A stretch of DNA of 64,000 nt from Streptomyces coacervatus (GTDB lineage Bacteria > Actinomycetota > Actinomycetes > Streptomycetales > Streptomycetaceae). This document shows, in pieces, positions 1 through 12,200 of this stretch (its first letter is position 1; each line of letters starts with the position of its first letter). The notes under the pieces were generated by a model, which ran no database searches, had not been told where the DNA came from, and saw only the letters and a list, made by a program, of their open reading frames with translations. The position numbers were made by a program, and so were the translations under genes. The DNA lies in the NCBI RefSeq assembly GCF_029223485.1, contig NZ_JARHTP010000012.1, positions 293,350 to 357,349 on the forward strand, given 5' to 3'.

Positions 1-3000
1 CGGGGGGCCAGACCGTCAGGTCGGCGTCCCCGGTCGTGACGGCCCCCGTGGTCAGCACGCCCGCGGCATGCCGGGTCCACGGCGCGTCGGCGGGCGCCTC
101 CTCGGACCGCGAGTACACGGACAGCGAGCGCCGGCCGGACCCGTCCGGCGGGCCGACCCACAGCTGGATCTGGACCCCGGCCGTCGCGGGCAGGACCAGC
201 GGAGCTTCGAGGGTGATCTCCTCCAGGTGGTCGCAGCCGACCTGGTCACCGGCGCGGAACGCCAGTTCCACGAAGGCCGTGCCGGGCAGCAGCACCGAGC
301 CCATGACGGTGTGGTCGGCGAGCCACGGGTGGGTGTCGAGCGCCAGCCGTCCGGTGTAGAGGAAGCCGTCGGTGTCGGCGAGGGCGACGGCCGCCCCCAG
401 CAGCGGGTGGTCGGCGGCGCCGAGCCCGGCCGAGGTCACGTCCCCGAGCGGGTAGCCGCTGTCCAGCCAGTACCTCTCGCGCTGGAAGGCGTAGGTCGGC
501 AGCTCGACCTGGTGCCCGCCAACCCCGGCGTACACCTCGCTCCACGCGATCGGCACACCTCGCACATGGGCCTGGGCCAGAGCGCCGGCCGTACTCTCCG
601 CCTCCGGCCGTCCCTGACGCAGCACGGGGACGAAGGCGTGGTCCTCGCCGGTGACGCACTCCTGCGCCATCGCCGAGAGCACGCCGTCCGGGCCGAGCTC
701 GATGAAGGTGCGGACGTTCTGGGCTTCGAGAGTGCGGATGCCGTCGTGGAAGCGGACGGCCTCACGGGCGTGGCGGACCCAGAAGTCGGGGCTGGTGAGC
801 TCCTCGGCGGTCGCGATCGTCCCGGTGAGGTTGGAGACGACAGAGATGCCGGGGGCCTCGTACGACAGACGCTCGGCGACCTTACGGAAGGCCTCCAGCA
901 TCGGGTTCATGTGCGGGGAGTGGAACGCGTGACTGACCGTCAGACGCTTTGTCTTACGGCCCTGCTCCTCGAAGCGGGCGGCAATGCCGAGCACGGCGTC
1001 CTCGTCACCGGCGATGACCACGGAGGTGGGGCCGTTGACGGCCGCGATGCTGACGGCGTCTGTCAGGTACGGGGTGACCTCGTCCTCGGTCGCCTGCACC
1101 GCCACCATCGCGCCACCGGACGGCAGTTCCTGCATCAACCGGCCGCGCGCAGCCACCAAAGTGCAGGCGTCCTCCAGCGACAGCACACCCGCACAGTGCG
1201 CGGCCGCGATCTCACCGATGGAGTGACCGGAGACGAAGTCCGGCCGCACGCCCCACGATTCGAGGAGACGGAACAGCGCCACCTCGACCGCGAACAGGGC
1301 GGGCTGGGTGTACGCCGTCTGGTCCAGGATCCCCGGCTCGTTGCCGAACACCGCGTCCCGCAGCGGCAGTTCGAACCGCGCGAAGACCTCGTCCAGCGCC
1401 TGGGCGAACACGGGATACGCGTCGTACAGCTCACGGCCCATCCCCAGCCGCTGACTGCCCTGCCCGGTGAACAAGAACGCCGTCTTCCCTGCCCTGACCC
1501 GGCCGTGGACCAGGTTCGTGCGGGGTTGGTCGGCCACCAGTGCGTCGAGTCCGGCGAGGAGGGAGTCGAGGTCGCGGCCGACGACGACCGCGCGGTGGTC
1601 GAAGGCCGCGCGGCCGGTCGCGAGGGTGCGGCCGATGTCGGCGACGGTCGTGCCCTGATGGGCCGTCAGGTGGGCGCGGAGCCGGTCGGCCTGGGCGCGC
1701 AGTGCCTCGGGCGTCCTGGCGGACAGCGGCCAGAGTTGCGGGACGCGGTCGCCGTCCGGCCGGTCCTGTACGGCGCTGCCGTCGGGCCGGTTCTCGGGGG
1801 CCTGTTCGAGCACCGTGTGGGCGTTGGTGCCGCTGATGCCGAAGGAGGAGACCGCGGCCCTGCGCGGACGGCCGGTCTCCGGCCAGGTGCGCTCCTCGGT
1901 GAGCAGCGAGACCGCGCCCGCCGACCAGTCGACGTTGCGGGTCGGCTCGTCGACGTGGAGGGTCGGGGGCAGCACGCCGTGCCGCATCGCCATGACCATC
2001 TTGATGATCCCGGCGACGCCCGCGGCGGCCTGGGTGTGGCCGATGTTGGACTTGACGGAGCCCAGCCACAGCGGGCGGCCGTCCTCCCGGCCCTGCCCGT
2101 AGGTGGCGAGCAGCGCCTGCGCCTCGATCGGGTCGCCGAGCGTCGTACCGGTGCCGTGCGCCTCCACGGCGTCGATGTGGGTGGGCGACAGCCTGGCGGC
2201 GGCCAGGGCCTGGCGGATGACGCGCTGCTGCGAGGGGCCGTTGGGCGCGGTCAGGCCGCTGCTCGCGCCGTCCTGGTTGACCGCGCTGCCGCGGACGAGG
2301 GCGAGCACCCGGTGGCCGTTGCGCTCGGCGTCGGACAGGCGCTCCAGGAGCAGCATGCCGGCGCCCTCGCCCCAGCCGGTGCCGTCGGCGGCGTCTGCGA
2401 AGGACTTGCAGCGGCCGTCGAGGGCGAGGCCGCTCTGACGGCTGAACTCGGTGAAGGTGCCGGGTGTCGACATGACGGTGACACCGCCGGCCAGGGCGAG
2501 CGTGCACTCGCCCGAGCGCAGCGCCTGCGCGGCCAGGTGGACGGCGACCAGCGAGGAGGAGCAGGCCGTGTCGATGGTGACGGCGGGGCCCTCCAGGCCG
2601 AAGGTGTAGGCCACCCGGCCCGAGGCGATGGAGCCGGAGCTGCCGTTGCCCAGGAAGCCCTCGACCTCCTCCGGCACGGTGAACAGGCGGGCCCCGTAGT
2701 CGTGGTACATCACGCCGGCGAACACGCCGGTGCGGCTGCCGCGCAGTGTCGTCGGGTCGATTCCGGCCCGTTCGAACACCTCCCAGGAGGTCTCCAGGAG
2801 CAGCCGCTGCTGCGGGTCCATCGCCAGCGCCTCGCGCGGCGAGATCCCGAAGAACGCCGGGTCGAACTCGGCGGCGTCGTGCAGGAAGCCGCCCTCGCGG
2901 ACGTACTCCCTGGGCCGGCCGTCGCTGTCCGGGTCCGGGTCGAAGAGGACGTCGGTGTCCCAGCCGCGGTCGGCCGGGTAGGCGGAGAGGGCGTCGCCGC

Positions 3001-3184
3001 CGTGGGCGACGAGCTCCCACAGGTCCTCGGGGGTGTGCACCCCTCCGGGGTAGTGGCAGCTCATCGCCACGATGGCGATCGGCTCGGTGTCCCGCTCCTC
3101 CACTTCGCGCAGCCGTCGTCGGGCCTCGCGCAGATCGGTCGTCGCCCGCTTGAGGTAATCGAGGTACTTCTCCTCGTTCACCAT
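1..3184 (-). CDS. PKS-F: modular type I polyketide synthase, module W13 (C-terminus outside window)
   Basis: The frame is open from ATG 3184 to the left edge, giving about 1,061 visible residues; the rest lies outside. Domains: docking coil (~1-32, NEEKYLDYLKRATTDLREA), KS (~33-460, TACSSS, HGTGT, NIGHTQAA), AT (~570-900, FLFTGQGSQ, GHSIGE, HAFHSPH, malonyl type), and the N-terminal half of a DH (~930 onward, HPLLGAAV, catalytic HTVMGSVLLP intact). A KR and ACP should follow beyond the edge. A GGGGA run lies 8 nt before the start codon, and the stop of PKS-E is 70 bp upstream. A double bond is predicted if the unseen KR works. The KS uniquely has MSCHYPGG and GASSGLTAPNG, where others have MSCRFPGG/RYPGG and GASNGLTAPNG. 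Confidence 0.96.
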   Translation of the reverse strand, partial: MVNEEKYLDYLKRATTDLREARRRLREVEERDTEPIAIVAMSCHYPGGVHTPEDLWELVAHGGDALSAYPADRGWDTDVLFDPDPDSDGRPREYVREGGFLHDAAEFDPAFFGISPREALAMDPQQRLLLETSWEVFERAGIDPTTLRGSRTGVFAGVMYHDYGARLFTVPEEVEGFLGNGSSGSIASGRVAYTFGLEGPAVTIDTACSSSLVAVHLAAQALRSGECTLALAGGVTVMSTPGTFTEFSRQSGLALDGRCKSFADAADGTGWGEGAGMLLLERLSDAERNGHRVLALVRGSAVNQDGASSGLTAPNGPSQQRVIRQALAAARLSPTHIDAVEAHGTGTTLGDPIEAQALLATYGQGREDGRPLWLGSVKSNIGHTQAAAGVAGIIKMVMAMRHGVLPPTLHVDEPTRNVDWSAGAVSLLTEERTWPETGRPRRAAVSSFGISGTNAHTVLEQAPENRPDGSAVQDRPDGDRVPQLWPLSARTPEALRAQADRLRAHLTAHQGTTVADIGRTLATGRAAFDHRAVVVGRDLDSLLAGLDALVADQPRTNLVHGRVRAGKTAFLFTGQGSQRLGMGRELYDAYPVFAQALDEVFARFELPLRDAVFGNEPGILDQTAYTQPALFAVEVALFRLLESWGVRPDFVSGHSIGEIAAAHCAGVLSLEDACTLVAARGRLMQELPSGGAMVAVQATEDEVTPYLTDAVSIAAVNGPTSVVIAGDEDAVLGIAARFEEQGRKTKRLTVSHAFHSPHMNPMLEAFRKVAERLSYEAPGISVVSNLTGTIATAEELTSPDFWVRHAREAVRFHDGIRTLEAQNVRTFIELGPDGVLSAMAQECVTGEDHAFVPVLRQGRPEAESTAGALAQAHVRGVPIAWSEVYAGVGGHQVELPTYAFQRERYWLDSGYPLGDVTSAGLGAADHPLLGAAVALADTDGFLYTGRLALDTHPWLADHTVMGSVLLPGTAFVELAFRAGDQVGCDHLEEITLEAPLVLPATAGVQIQLWVGPPDGSGRRSLSVYSRSEEAPADAPWTRHAAGVLTTGAVTTGDADLTVWPP

Positions 3185-3254
3185 GTACGCCGTCCCCGTG
3201 GTGATAGTGGTGGGATGTGTGCGAGCCGGAAAGCGCGGGCTCGGTGCGCGTGGG

Positions 3255-6200
3255 TCAGGAGAGGCCGAGCTCGCCGTCGAGCAGGTCGAAGATCTCGTCC
3301 GCGGTGGCGGAGTCGATGTCGCCGCTCGGGGTGGAGTCGGTTGCACTGTGCGTGTCGTTCCACTTGGACAGGAGCTCTCGCAGGCGGGCGTCGATGCCGG
3401 ATCGTTCGACGTCGTCGGGGCCGACCGCGGAGAGGATCGCCTCAAGGCGGTCGAGTTCGGCGTGTACGCCGTGGGCGGCCGGGGCGGCGCCGTCGCCCAG
3501 CTCTGCGCTGAGGTGGCCGGCGAGCGCCGTCGGGGTCGGATAGTCGAAGATCAGCGTGACGGGCAGGCGGATGCCGGCGGCCGTGCCGAGTCGGTTGCGC
3601 AGGTCGACGGCGGTGAGCGAGTCGAAGCCCAGGTCGAGGAAGCCTCGGCCGGGGTCGACCGCGTCCGGCCCGCCGTGGCCGAGCACGGCGGCGACCTGGG
3701 TGCGTACCACGTCGAGCAGCGCGCGTTCGCGTTCGGTGCCCGTCAGCCCGGCCAGGCGCTGCTCCAGGGAGTTCGCCGTGGGTGCGCCGACCGTGCCCGC
3801 GCCGCCGGCGGCGCGCGGCGCCGGGGTGCGGACGAGTCCGCGCAGCAGCGGGGACAGGGTGCCGGCGGCGGCCTGGGCGCGCAGTCCGGCGGCGTCGGTG
3901 CGCATCGGAACGAGCAGCGGGTCGGGGAGCGTGCCGGCCGCGTCGAACAGGGCGAGGCCCTCGGCCACCGACAGTGGCGCGACGCCGGCGCGGGCCATCC
4001 TGGTCAGGTCGGCCTCCGTCAGGGCGCCCGCCATGCCGTCGTCGGTGGCCCACACGCCCCAGGCGAGCGACGTGGCCGGCAGGCCCCGGGCCGCGCGATG
4101 CTGGGCGAGCGCGTCGAGGAAGGTGTTCGCCGCCGCGTAGTTGCCCTGCCCGGCGGCGCCGAACAGGCCGGCGACGGAGGAGAAGAGGACGAACGCGGTC
4201 AGGTCCAGGTCGCGGGTGAGTTCGTGCAGGTTCCATGCCGCGTCCGCCTTGGGGCGCAGCACCCGGTCGATGCGGTCCCCGGTCAGTGTGTCGAGGACCC
4301 CGTCGTCGAGGACACCGGCGGTGTGGACCACCGCGGTCAGCGGGTGTTCGCCCGGTATCGCCGCAAGCAGCCCGGCCAGCGCCTCCCGGTCCGCGGCGTC
4401 GCACGCGGCCCAGGTGACGCGGGCGCCCGACGCCGCCAGTTCGGCGGTGAGTTCCGCGGCGCCTTCGGTGGCCTCGCCGCGACGGCTGGCCAGCAGCAGG
4501 TGTCGTACGCCGCGTTCGGCCACCAGATGGCGGGCGACCAGCCGGCCGAGGGTGCCGGCCCCGGTGATGAGGACGGTGCCGGACGGGTCGAGTTCGGTGG
4601 TGGTGGTCTCCGCGGTCGCCTCGGCGCGGGCCAGGCGGCAGGCGTGTGCGGTGCCGGAGCGCAGGGCGAGTTGGGGTTCGCCCGCGGCCAGGGCGGCGGC
4701 CAGTACCCGGCGCGAGGCGTCGGTGCCGTCGGTGTCGATCAGTGTGAACCGGCCGGGGTTCTCCGACTGCGCGGCGCGGACCAGACCCCACACCGGTGTG
4801 TGGACGAGGTCGGTCACGTCCTCCGTGGGCCGGGTTCCGGTCGCACCGGTGGTGACGAACACCAGGTGTGCCCGGCCCAGGCGGGTGTCGCTCAGCCAGG
4901 TCTGCACCGTCCGCAGGGCCTCGTGGGTGGCGGCCCTGGCGGCCTCGGCGGTGCCGCCGGTCCCGTTCCCGGTCTCGTTCCCGGCGGGCAGCGGGACGAG
5001 CACCACGTCGGGTACGTCGTCGGCGGCGGCGAGCGCGGGCAGATCGCGGTAGTGGACGAGCCGTTCGCCGCAGAGGGTGTCCGCGTCCTCGGGGCGGCCC
5101 AGCACGACCCAGCGCTCGCCGGCCGGAATGCCCTCGGCCGGCACCGGCAGCGGTGTCCACTCGACCCGGAACAGCGAGTCGTGGCCGGCGCCGCGGGACG
5201 CGGCGAGCTGTCCGGCGTTCACGGGGCGCAGGATGAGCTCGTCGACGGAGGCGACCGGTCGTCCGGTCGCGTCGGCGACCCGCAGCGCGACACCGCCCGA
5301 GGCGCCCGGTGCGAGGCGCACCCTCAGCGAGTCGGCGCCGGCGGCGTGCAGCCGGACACCGGTCCAGGCGAACGGCAGGCGGGGGCCGCCCGCGGTGCCG
5401 TCCGGGTCCGGGAGGAGTCCGCCCAGCCCGATGCCGTGCAGGGCGGAGTCGAGCAGTGCCGGGTGCAGCCCGAAGGCGGCCGCGTCGGCCGGGAGGCCGT
5501 CGGGCAGCCCGATCTCGGCGAACAGGTCGTCGCCGCGCCGCCATACGGATCGCAGCCCCTGGAAGACGGGGCCGTAGCCGAGTCCGGACGTGGCGGCGGC
5601 CTCGTACAGGCCGTCGGTGGGGACCTCGGTGGCGCCCTCGGGCGGCCATACGGCCAGGTCGAACGGCTCGGGCTCGGGCGCGGTGGCCAGCAGGCCGGCC
5701 GCGTGCCGCAGCCACGGCTGTGCGTCGGCCGCGTCCTCGGGGCGGGAGTGCACGGCGAGGGTGCGCCGGCCCGAGTCGTCCGCAGCTCCGACGCTCAGCC
5801 GCAGGTGCAGCCCGCCGTGGTCCGGCAGGACCAGGGGTGTTTCCAGGGTGAGTTCCTCGACGGTGTCGCAGCCGCTCTGTGCGGCGGCGCACAGCGCGAG
5901 TTCGACGAAGGCAGTGCCGGGCAGCAGCACGGTGTCCATGACGGTGTGGTCGGCGAGCCACTGCTGGGTCTGCAGGGACAGCCTGCCGGTGAGGACGAGG
6001 CCGCCGGACTCGGGCAGTTCGACCGTCGCGCCCAGCAGGGGGTGGTCCGCCGCGTCGAGGCCGGCTGCCATCACGTCCTCGGCGGAGAAACCGACGTCGA
6101 GCCAGTAGCGCTGCCGCTGGAAGGGGTAGGTCGGCAGCTCGACGCCGCGCGCGCCGGTGGCCGCGAAGAACGCCGGCCAGTCCACCGCCGTGCCGCGCAC

Positions 6201-9200
6201 ATGCAGCCCGGCGAGCGCCGTCGTCACCGACTCGGCTTCCGCCCGGCCGCCGCGCAGCAGGGGCAGGAACGCGCCGTCGGTGACGCTCTCCTGAGCCAGC
6301 GCGGAGAGCACCGCGTCGGGTCCGAGCTCCACGTAGGTGGTGACGCCCTGCTCCTCCAGCGCGCGTACGCCGTCGGCGAAGCGGACGGTGTCGCGCACGT
6401 GCCGCACCCAGAAGTCGGGCAGCGTCATGTCGGTCTCGGTCAGCGGGGCACCGGTGAGGCAGGAGACGACCGGGATGCGCGGGGCGTGGCAGGTAAGGCC
6501 CTCGACGACCTTGCGGAAGTCGCCCAGCATGCCGTCCATGTGCGGGGAGTGGAAGGCGTGGCTGACGGTCAGCCGGCGCGTCTTGCGTCCCCGCACCGCG
6601 AAGGCGGCCGCGAGGTCCAGTACGGCGTCCTCGTCGCCGGAGATCACCACGGACTGCGGTCCGTTGACCGCCGCGACGGCGACACCGTCGGGAAGGGTGA
6701 TCTCCTCCTGTGTGGCCTGGATCGCCACCATCGCGCCACGCTCCGGGAGGTCGCGCATCAGCCGGCCGCGGGCGGCCACCAGGGTGCAGGCGTCCGCGAG
6801 CGACAGCACACCGGCGCAGTGCGCGGCGGCCAGCTCGCCGACGGAATGACCGCACAGGACGTCAGGACGTACGCCCCACGCCTCGACCAGCCGGAACAGC
6901 GCTACCTCTAGGGCGAACAGGGCGGGTTGGGTGTACTCGGTACGGTCCAGCAGCTCGCCGTCGGCCGCGAAGAGCACCTCTGTCAGGGGTTCGTCCAGGT
7001 GGCGGTCGAACTCGGCGCAGACCGCGTCGAGGGCCTGCGCGAACTCCGGGTACGCCGCGTACAGTTCGCGGCCCATGCCGGGACGCTGGCTGCCCTGACC
7101 GGTGAAGAGGAAGGCGGTCGTGCCGTCCGTGGCCGTGCCGCGCAGCGCGTTGCCGTGCGCCTCGCCGCGCGCCAGCGCCTCCAGGCCGCGCAGCGCCTGC
7201 TCGCGGTCGGCGGCGAGCAGGGCCGCCCGGTCGTCGAGGGCGGCGCGGGTCGTGGCCAGGGAGAAGCCGAGGTCGGTGATGCTGCTGTCGGGGTGGGCGA
7301 GCAGGTGGGAGCGCAGCCGGTGCGCCTGGGCCTGCAGGGCGTCCGTGCCCCGTGCGGACAGCAGCAGCGGGACGACCGGCAGCCCGCTGTCCACTCCGGT
7401 GTCCGGCGCGGTGGCCGTCGGCTCCGTGGTGGTGGGGGCCTGTTCGAGGATGACGTGTGCGTTGGTGCCGCTGATCCCGAAGGACGACACGCCCGCCCGG
7501 CGCGGTCCGGCGCCGGCAGGCCAGGCGCGGCCCTCGGTGAGCAGTTCCACCGCGCCCGCCGACCAGTCGACGTGCGGGCTCGGCTCGTCCACGTTCAGGG
7601 TCTGCGGCAGCATGCCGTGCCGCATCGCCAGCACCATCTTGATGATGCCCGCGACGCCTGCGGCGGCCTGGGTGTGGCCGATGTTCGACTTGATCGACCC
7701 CAGCCACAGCGGGCGGTCCGCGGGCCGTCCCTGGCCGTAGGTGGCGATGACCGCCTGCGCCTCGATCGGGTCGCCCAGCGTCGTTCCGGTGCCGTGTGCC
7801 TCGACCACGTCGACCTGCGCGGAGGAGACGTGCGCGTTGGCGAGGGCCTGGCGGATGACCCGCTGCTGCGAGGGGCCGTTGGGGGCGGTCAGGCCGTTGC
7901 TCGCACCGTCCTGGTTGACGGCGCTGCCGGCGACGAGCGCCAGCACCTGGTGGCCGTTGCGGCGGGCGTCGGACAGGCGCTCCAGGAGCAGCATGCCGGC
8001 GCCCTCGCCCCAGCCCGTGCCGTCGGCGGCGGCCGCGAAGGACTTGCAGCGGCCGTCGGCGGCGAGGCCGCGCTGCCGGCTGAACTCGATGAACGTGCCC
8101 GGGGTGAACATCACGGTGACGCCGCCGGCCAGGGCCAGCGAGCACTCCCCGTTGCGCAGCGCCTGCGCGGCCAGGTGCAGGGCCACCAGGGACGAGGAAC
8201 AGGCCGTGTCGACGGTGACCGCCGGGCCTTCCAGGCCGAAGGTGTACGCCACCCGGCCCGACACCACGCTGCTGGAGCTGCCGGTGCCCAGATAGCCCTC
8301 CACCTCGTCGGGGACGGCGTGCAGCCGGGCTCCGTAGTCGTGGTACATCACGCCGGCGAACACGCCGGTCCTGCTGCCGCGCAGGGACAGCGGATCGATC
8401 CCGGCCCGCTCGAAGGCCTCCCAGGTGGTCTCAAGGAGCAGCCGCTGCTGCGGGTCCATGGCGAGCGCCTCGCGCGGGTTGATCCCGAAGAACCCCGGGT
8501 CGAACTCCGCGGCGTCGTGCAGGAACCCGCCTTCCCGGGCGTACGAGGTGCCCTGGTGGTCCGGGTCCGGATGGTAGAGGCCGTCGAGGTCCCAGCCGCG
8601 GTTGCCGGGGAACGCCGAGACGCCGTCGGCGCCCGCGGCGAGCATTCCCCACAGGTCCTCGGGGCTGCGCACGCCGCCCGGGTAGCGGCAGCTCATCGCG
8701 ACGATGGCGATGGGCTCGTCGTGGCCTGCCGCGGCCACGGGTGCCGGGACGACGGCGGAGCCTGCGGTGCCGGTCAGCTCGGCGCGCAGATGGCGGGCGA
8801 GCACGGTCGGATCGGGGTAGTCGAAGATCAGCGTGGCGGGCAGGCGCAGCCCGGTCGCCGCATTCAGCCGGTTGCGCAGCTCGACCGCGGTGAGCGAGTC
8901 GAAGCCGAGCTCCTTGAAGGCCCGGCCCGACTCGACGGCCTCCGGGCCCGCGTGGCCGAGTACGGCGGCCACCTGGGCGCGGACCAGGGTGAGCAGCGTG
9001 CGGTCCTGCTCCTCGGCGGGGAGCCCGGAAAGCCGCTCGGCCAGGGCCCCTTCGGCACCGGCGGCGGCCGCCTCGGCCACCCGGCGCACGGGGGTGCGGA
9101 CCAGGCCGCGCAGCAGCGGCGCCAGGGTGCCGGCGGCCGCCTGCGCACGCAGGGCCGCCGGGTCCACCCGCATCGGCACCAGGGCCGGTTCGCCGAGCGT

Positions 9201-12200
9201 CCGGGCGGTGTCGAACAGCGCCAGCCCTTCCTCGACGGTCAGCGGCGGCAGGCCCGCGCGCCGCATCCGCTCGATGTCGGTCTCGTCCAGGCCGCCGGCC
9301 ATGCCGTCCGCGACCGCCCACAGGCCCCAGGCCAGTGAGGTGGCGGGCAGTCCCCGGGCCTGGCGGTGCTGGGCGAGCGCGTCGAGGAAGGCGTTGGCGG
9401 CCGCGTAGTTGCCCTGACCCGGGCCGCCGAAGACGCCGGACGACGACGAGAACAGGACGAAGGCGGACAGGTCGAGATCACGGGTCAGCTCGTGCAGATG
9501 CAGTGCCGCGTACGCCTTCGGACGCAGCACCTCCTCCAGCCGCTGCCCGGTCAGGGATCCGATGACGCCGTCGTCGAGCACACCGGCGGCGTGCACGACG
9601 GCGGTCAGCGGATGCTCTGCGGGTACGGCGGCGAGCACCTCCTCCAGTGCCGCGCGGTCCGCGACGTCGCAGGCGGCCCAGGTGATCTGCGCACCGAGCG
9701 CGCCGAGTTCGGCGGTGAGCTCCGCAGCTCCCTCGGCCGTGTCGCCGCGTCGGCCGACCAGCAGCAGCCTGCGTACGCCCGCCTCCGCCACCAGGTGGCG
9801 GGCAATCAGCCGTCCCAGGGCTCCGGTGGCGCCGGTGATCAGCACGGTGCCCTCGGGGTCGTACGGCCGCGTCTGCGGCTCGGCCCCGACGGCGGCCCGG
9901 GCCAGCCTCAGCGCCCGTACGGTGCCCTGGCGAACCGCCAGTTGCGGCTCGCCGCACTCCAGCGCCGCCGGCAGGATCTGCCACGAGTCGTGGTCGCCGT
10001 CCGTGTCGAGCAGGACGAACCGGTCCGGGTTCTCGGTCTGCGCGGAGCGGATCAGACCCCACAGCGCGGCGTGCGCCGGGTCGTCCACCGTCTCGCCGGG
10101 CTCGGCGGCCACCGTCCCATGCGTGACGAAGACGAGGCGGGACGCGACGAACCGCTCGTCCGCGAGCCATGCCCGGGCGGCGTCGAGGGCCGCGCCCGCG
10201 GCCCGGCGCACCCCGTCCTCGGTCGGGTCGCCGACCGACGGGCAGGGCAGCAGGACCACGTCCGGGACCTGGGCGCCGGTGTCCACGGCGGCCGTCAGCG
10301 CGGCCAGGTCCGGATACGCGTCGGCGCGGAGTCCGCCCGGCACATGTCCGGCCGTCTCGCCGTCCGTGCCGAGCACCGCCCACCGTCCGGCGGTGTCGCC
10401 CACGGTCGTCGGCGCGGCGGGCAGCGGGGTCCAGTCGTGCCGGAACAGCGCCTCGTGATAGGTGCCGCGGGCCTGGCGGAGCGCATCGTCCGAGACCGGA
10501 CGGAGCCCGAGCGCCTCGACGGCGGCGACGGGCGCGCCGGTCACGTCGGCGATCTCCAGCCGGACCGCCTCGGTGCCCGCCGCGACGAGCCGGACGCGCA
10601 CCGCGGCGGCACCGCCTGCGTGCAGCGACACTCCCGTCCATGCGAAGGGCAGCCTGCCCTGTCCGTCGGAGGCGCCCAGTCCGTCGAGGCCGATGGTGTG
10701 CAGGGCGGAGTCGAGCAGCGCGGGGTGCAGGCCGAACCGGCCCGCCTCCGCCTCGGCGTCGCCCGCCAGGGACACCTCGGCGAAGAGCTCGCCGTCCCGC
10801 CGCCAGACCCGGCGCAGCCCCTGGAAGGCGGGCCCGTAGGCGAAGCCGATGGCGCCGAGCTGCTCGTAGCGGTCCTCGACGTCCACCTCGGTGGCGCCGG
10901 CGGGCGGCCAGACAGCCAGGTCGAAGGAGGCCGTCGGCCGGCCGCCCGAGGCCAGCACACCGTCGGCGTGCCGGGTCCATGCTTCCTCGGCGGGCGCGTC
11001 CTCGGTCCGTGAGTGCAGGGCGAGCGGACGGCGTCCCGCGCTGTCGGCCGCACCGACCACCAGCCGCAGCTGAAGCCCGCCGTGTTCGGGCAGGATCAGC
11101 GGCGCCTGAAGCGTCAGTTCCTCCAGGTAGTCGCAGCCGGCCTGGTCGCCCGCGTGCAGTGCCAGCTCCAGGAAGGCGGTGCCGGGCAGCAGGACCGAGC
11201 CCGCGACCGCGTGGTCCGCCAGCCACGGGTGGCTGTGCAGCGACAGCCGCCCGGTGAGCAGCAGCCCGTCCGAGTCCGGCAGCTGCGCGCACGCACCCAG
11301 CAGGGGATGTCCCGTCTCCTCCAGTCCGATGGCGGCGACGTCACCCGCCAGGTAGGCGGGCAACTGGGGCCAGTAGCTGCGGTGTTGGAAGGCGTAGGTG
11401 GGCAGGTCGACACGGCGGGCGCCGGTCCCGGCGTAGTACGCCTGCCAGTCGACCGGGATGCCGCGGGTGTGGGTGTGGGCGAGGGCCGTGGTCAGGGTCG
11501 CGGGTTCGGGGCGGCCCGCGCGGAGCACCGGAACGAAGGCGTGGTCCTCGCCGGTGACGCAGTCCTGCGCCATCGCCGCAAGCACACCGTCCGGGCCCAG
11601 CTCGATGAACGTGGTGACGTTTTGCGCTTCGAGGGTGCGGATGCCGTCGTGGAAGCGGACGGCTTCGCGGGCATGACGGACCCAGAAGCCGGGGTCGGTG
11701 AGCTCCTCGGCGGTCGCTAGAGCGCCGGTGAGGTTGGAGACCAGCGGGATGCGCGGGGCCTCGTACGACAGACCCTCGGCAACCCGGCGGAACGCCTCCA
11801 ACATGCCGTCCATGTGCGGGGAGTGGAAGGCATGACTGACCGTCAGACGCTTCGACTTCCGGCCCTGCTCCTCGAAGCGGGCCGCAATCTCCAGTACGGC
11901 GTCCTCGTCACCGGAAACCACCACGGACGTCGGGCCGTTGACGGCCGCGATGCTCACCGCGTCGGTCAGGTACGGGGTGACCTCGTCCTCGGTGGCCTGC
12001 ACCGCCACCATCGCACCACCGGACGGCAGTTCCTGCATCAGCCGACCACGCGCGGCGACCAGCGTGCACGCATCCTCCAGGGACAGCACACCCGCACAAT
12101 GGGCGGCCGCGATCTCACCGATCGAGTGGCCGGAGACGAAGTCCGGCTTGACGCCCCACGATTCGAGGAGCCGGAACAGCGCCACCTCCACCGCGAACAA

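Noticed and set aside
1..3184. Possible enoylreductase, thioesterase or loading module
   Set aside because: No enoylreductase, methyltransferase, GxSxG thioesterase or KSQ-type sequence was seen anywhere in the window. Such parts may lie outside the edges.
68..6911. Two long + strand frames opposite PKS-F and PKS-E (68-3511 and 3183-6911)
   Set aside because: Antisense to conserved catalytic domains, with low-complexity translation; no evidence of a real gene.
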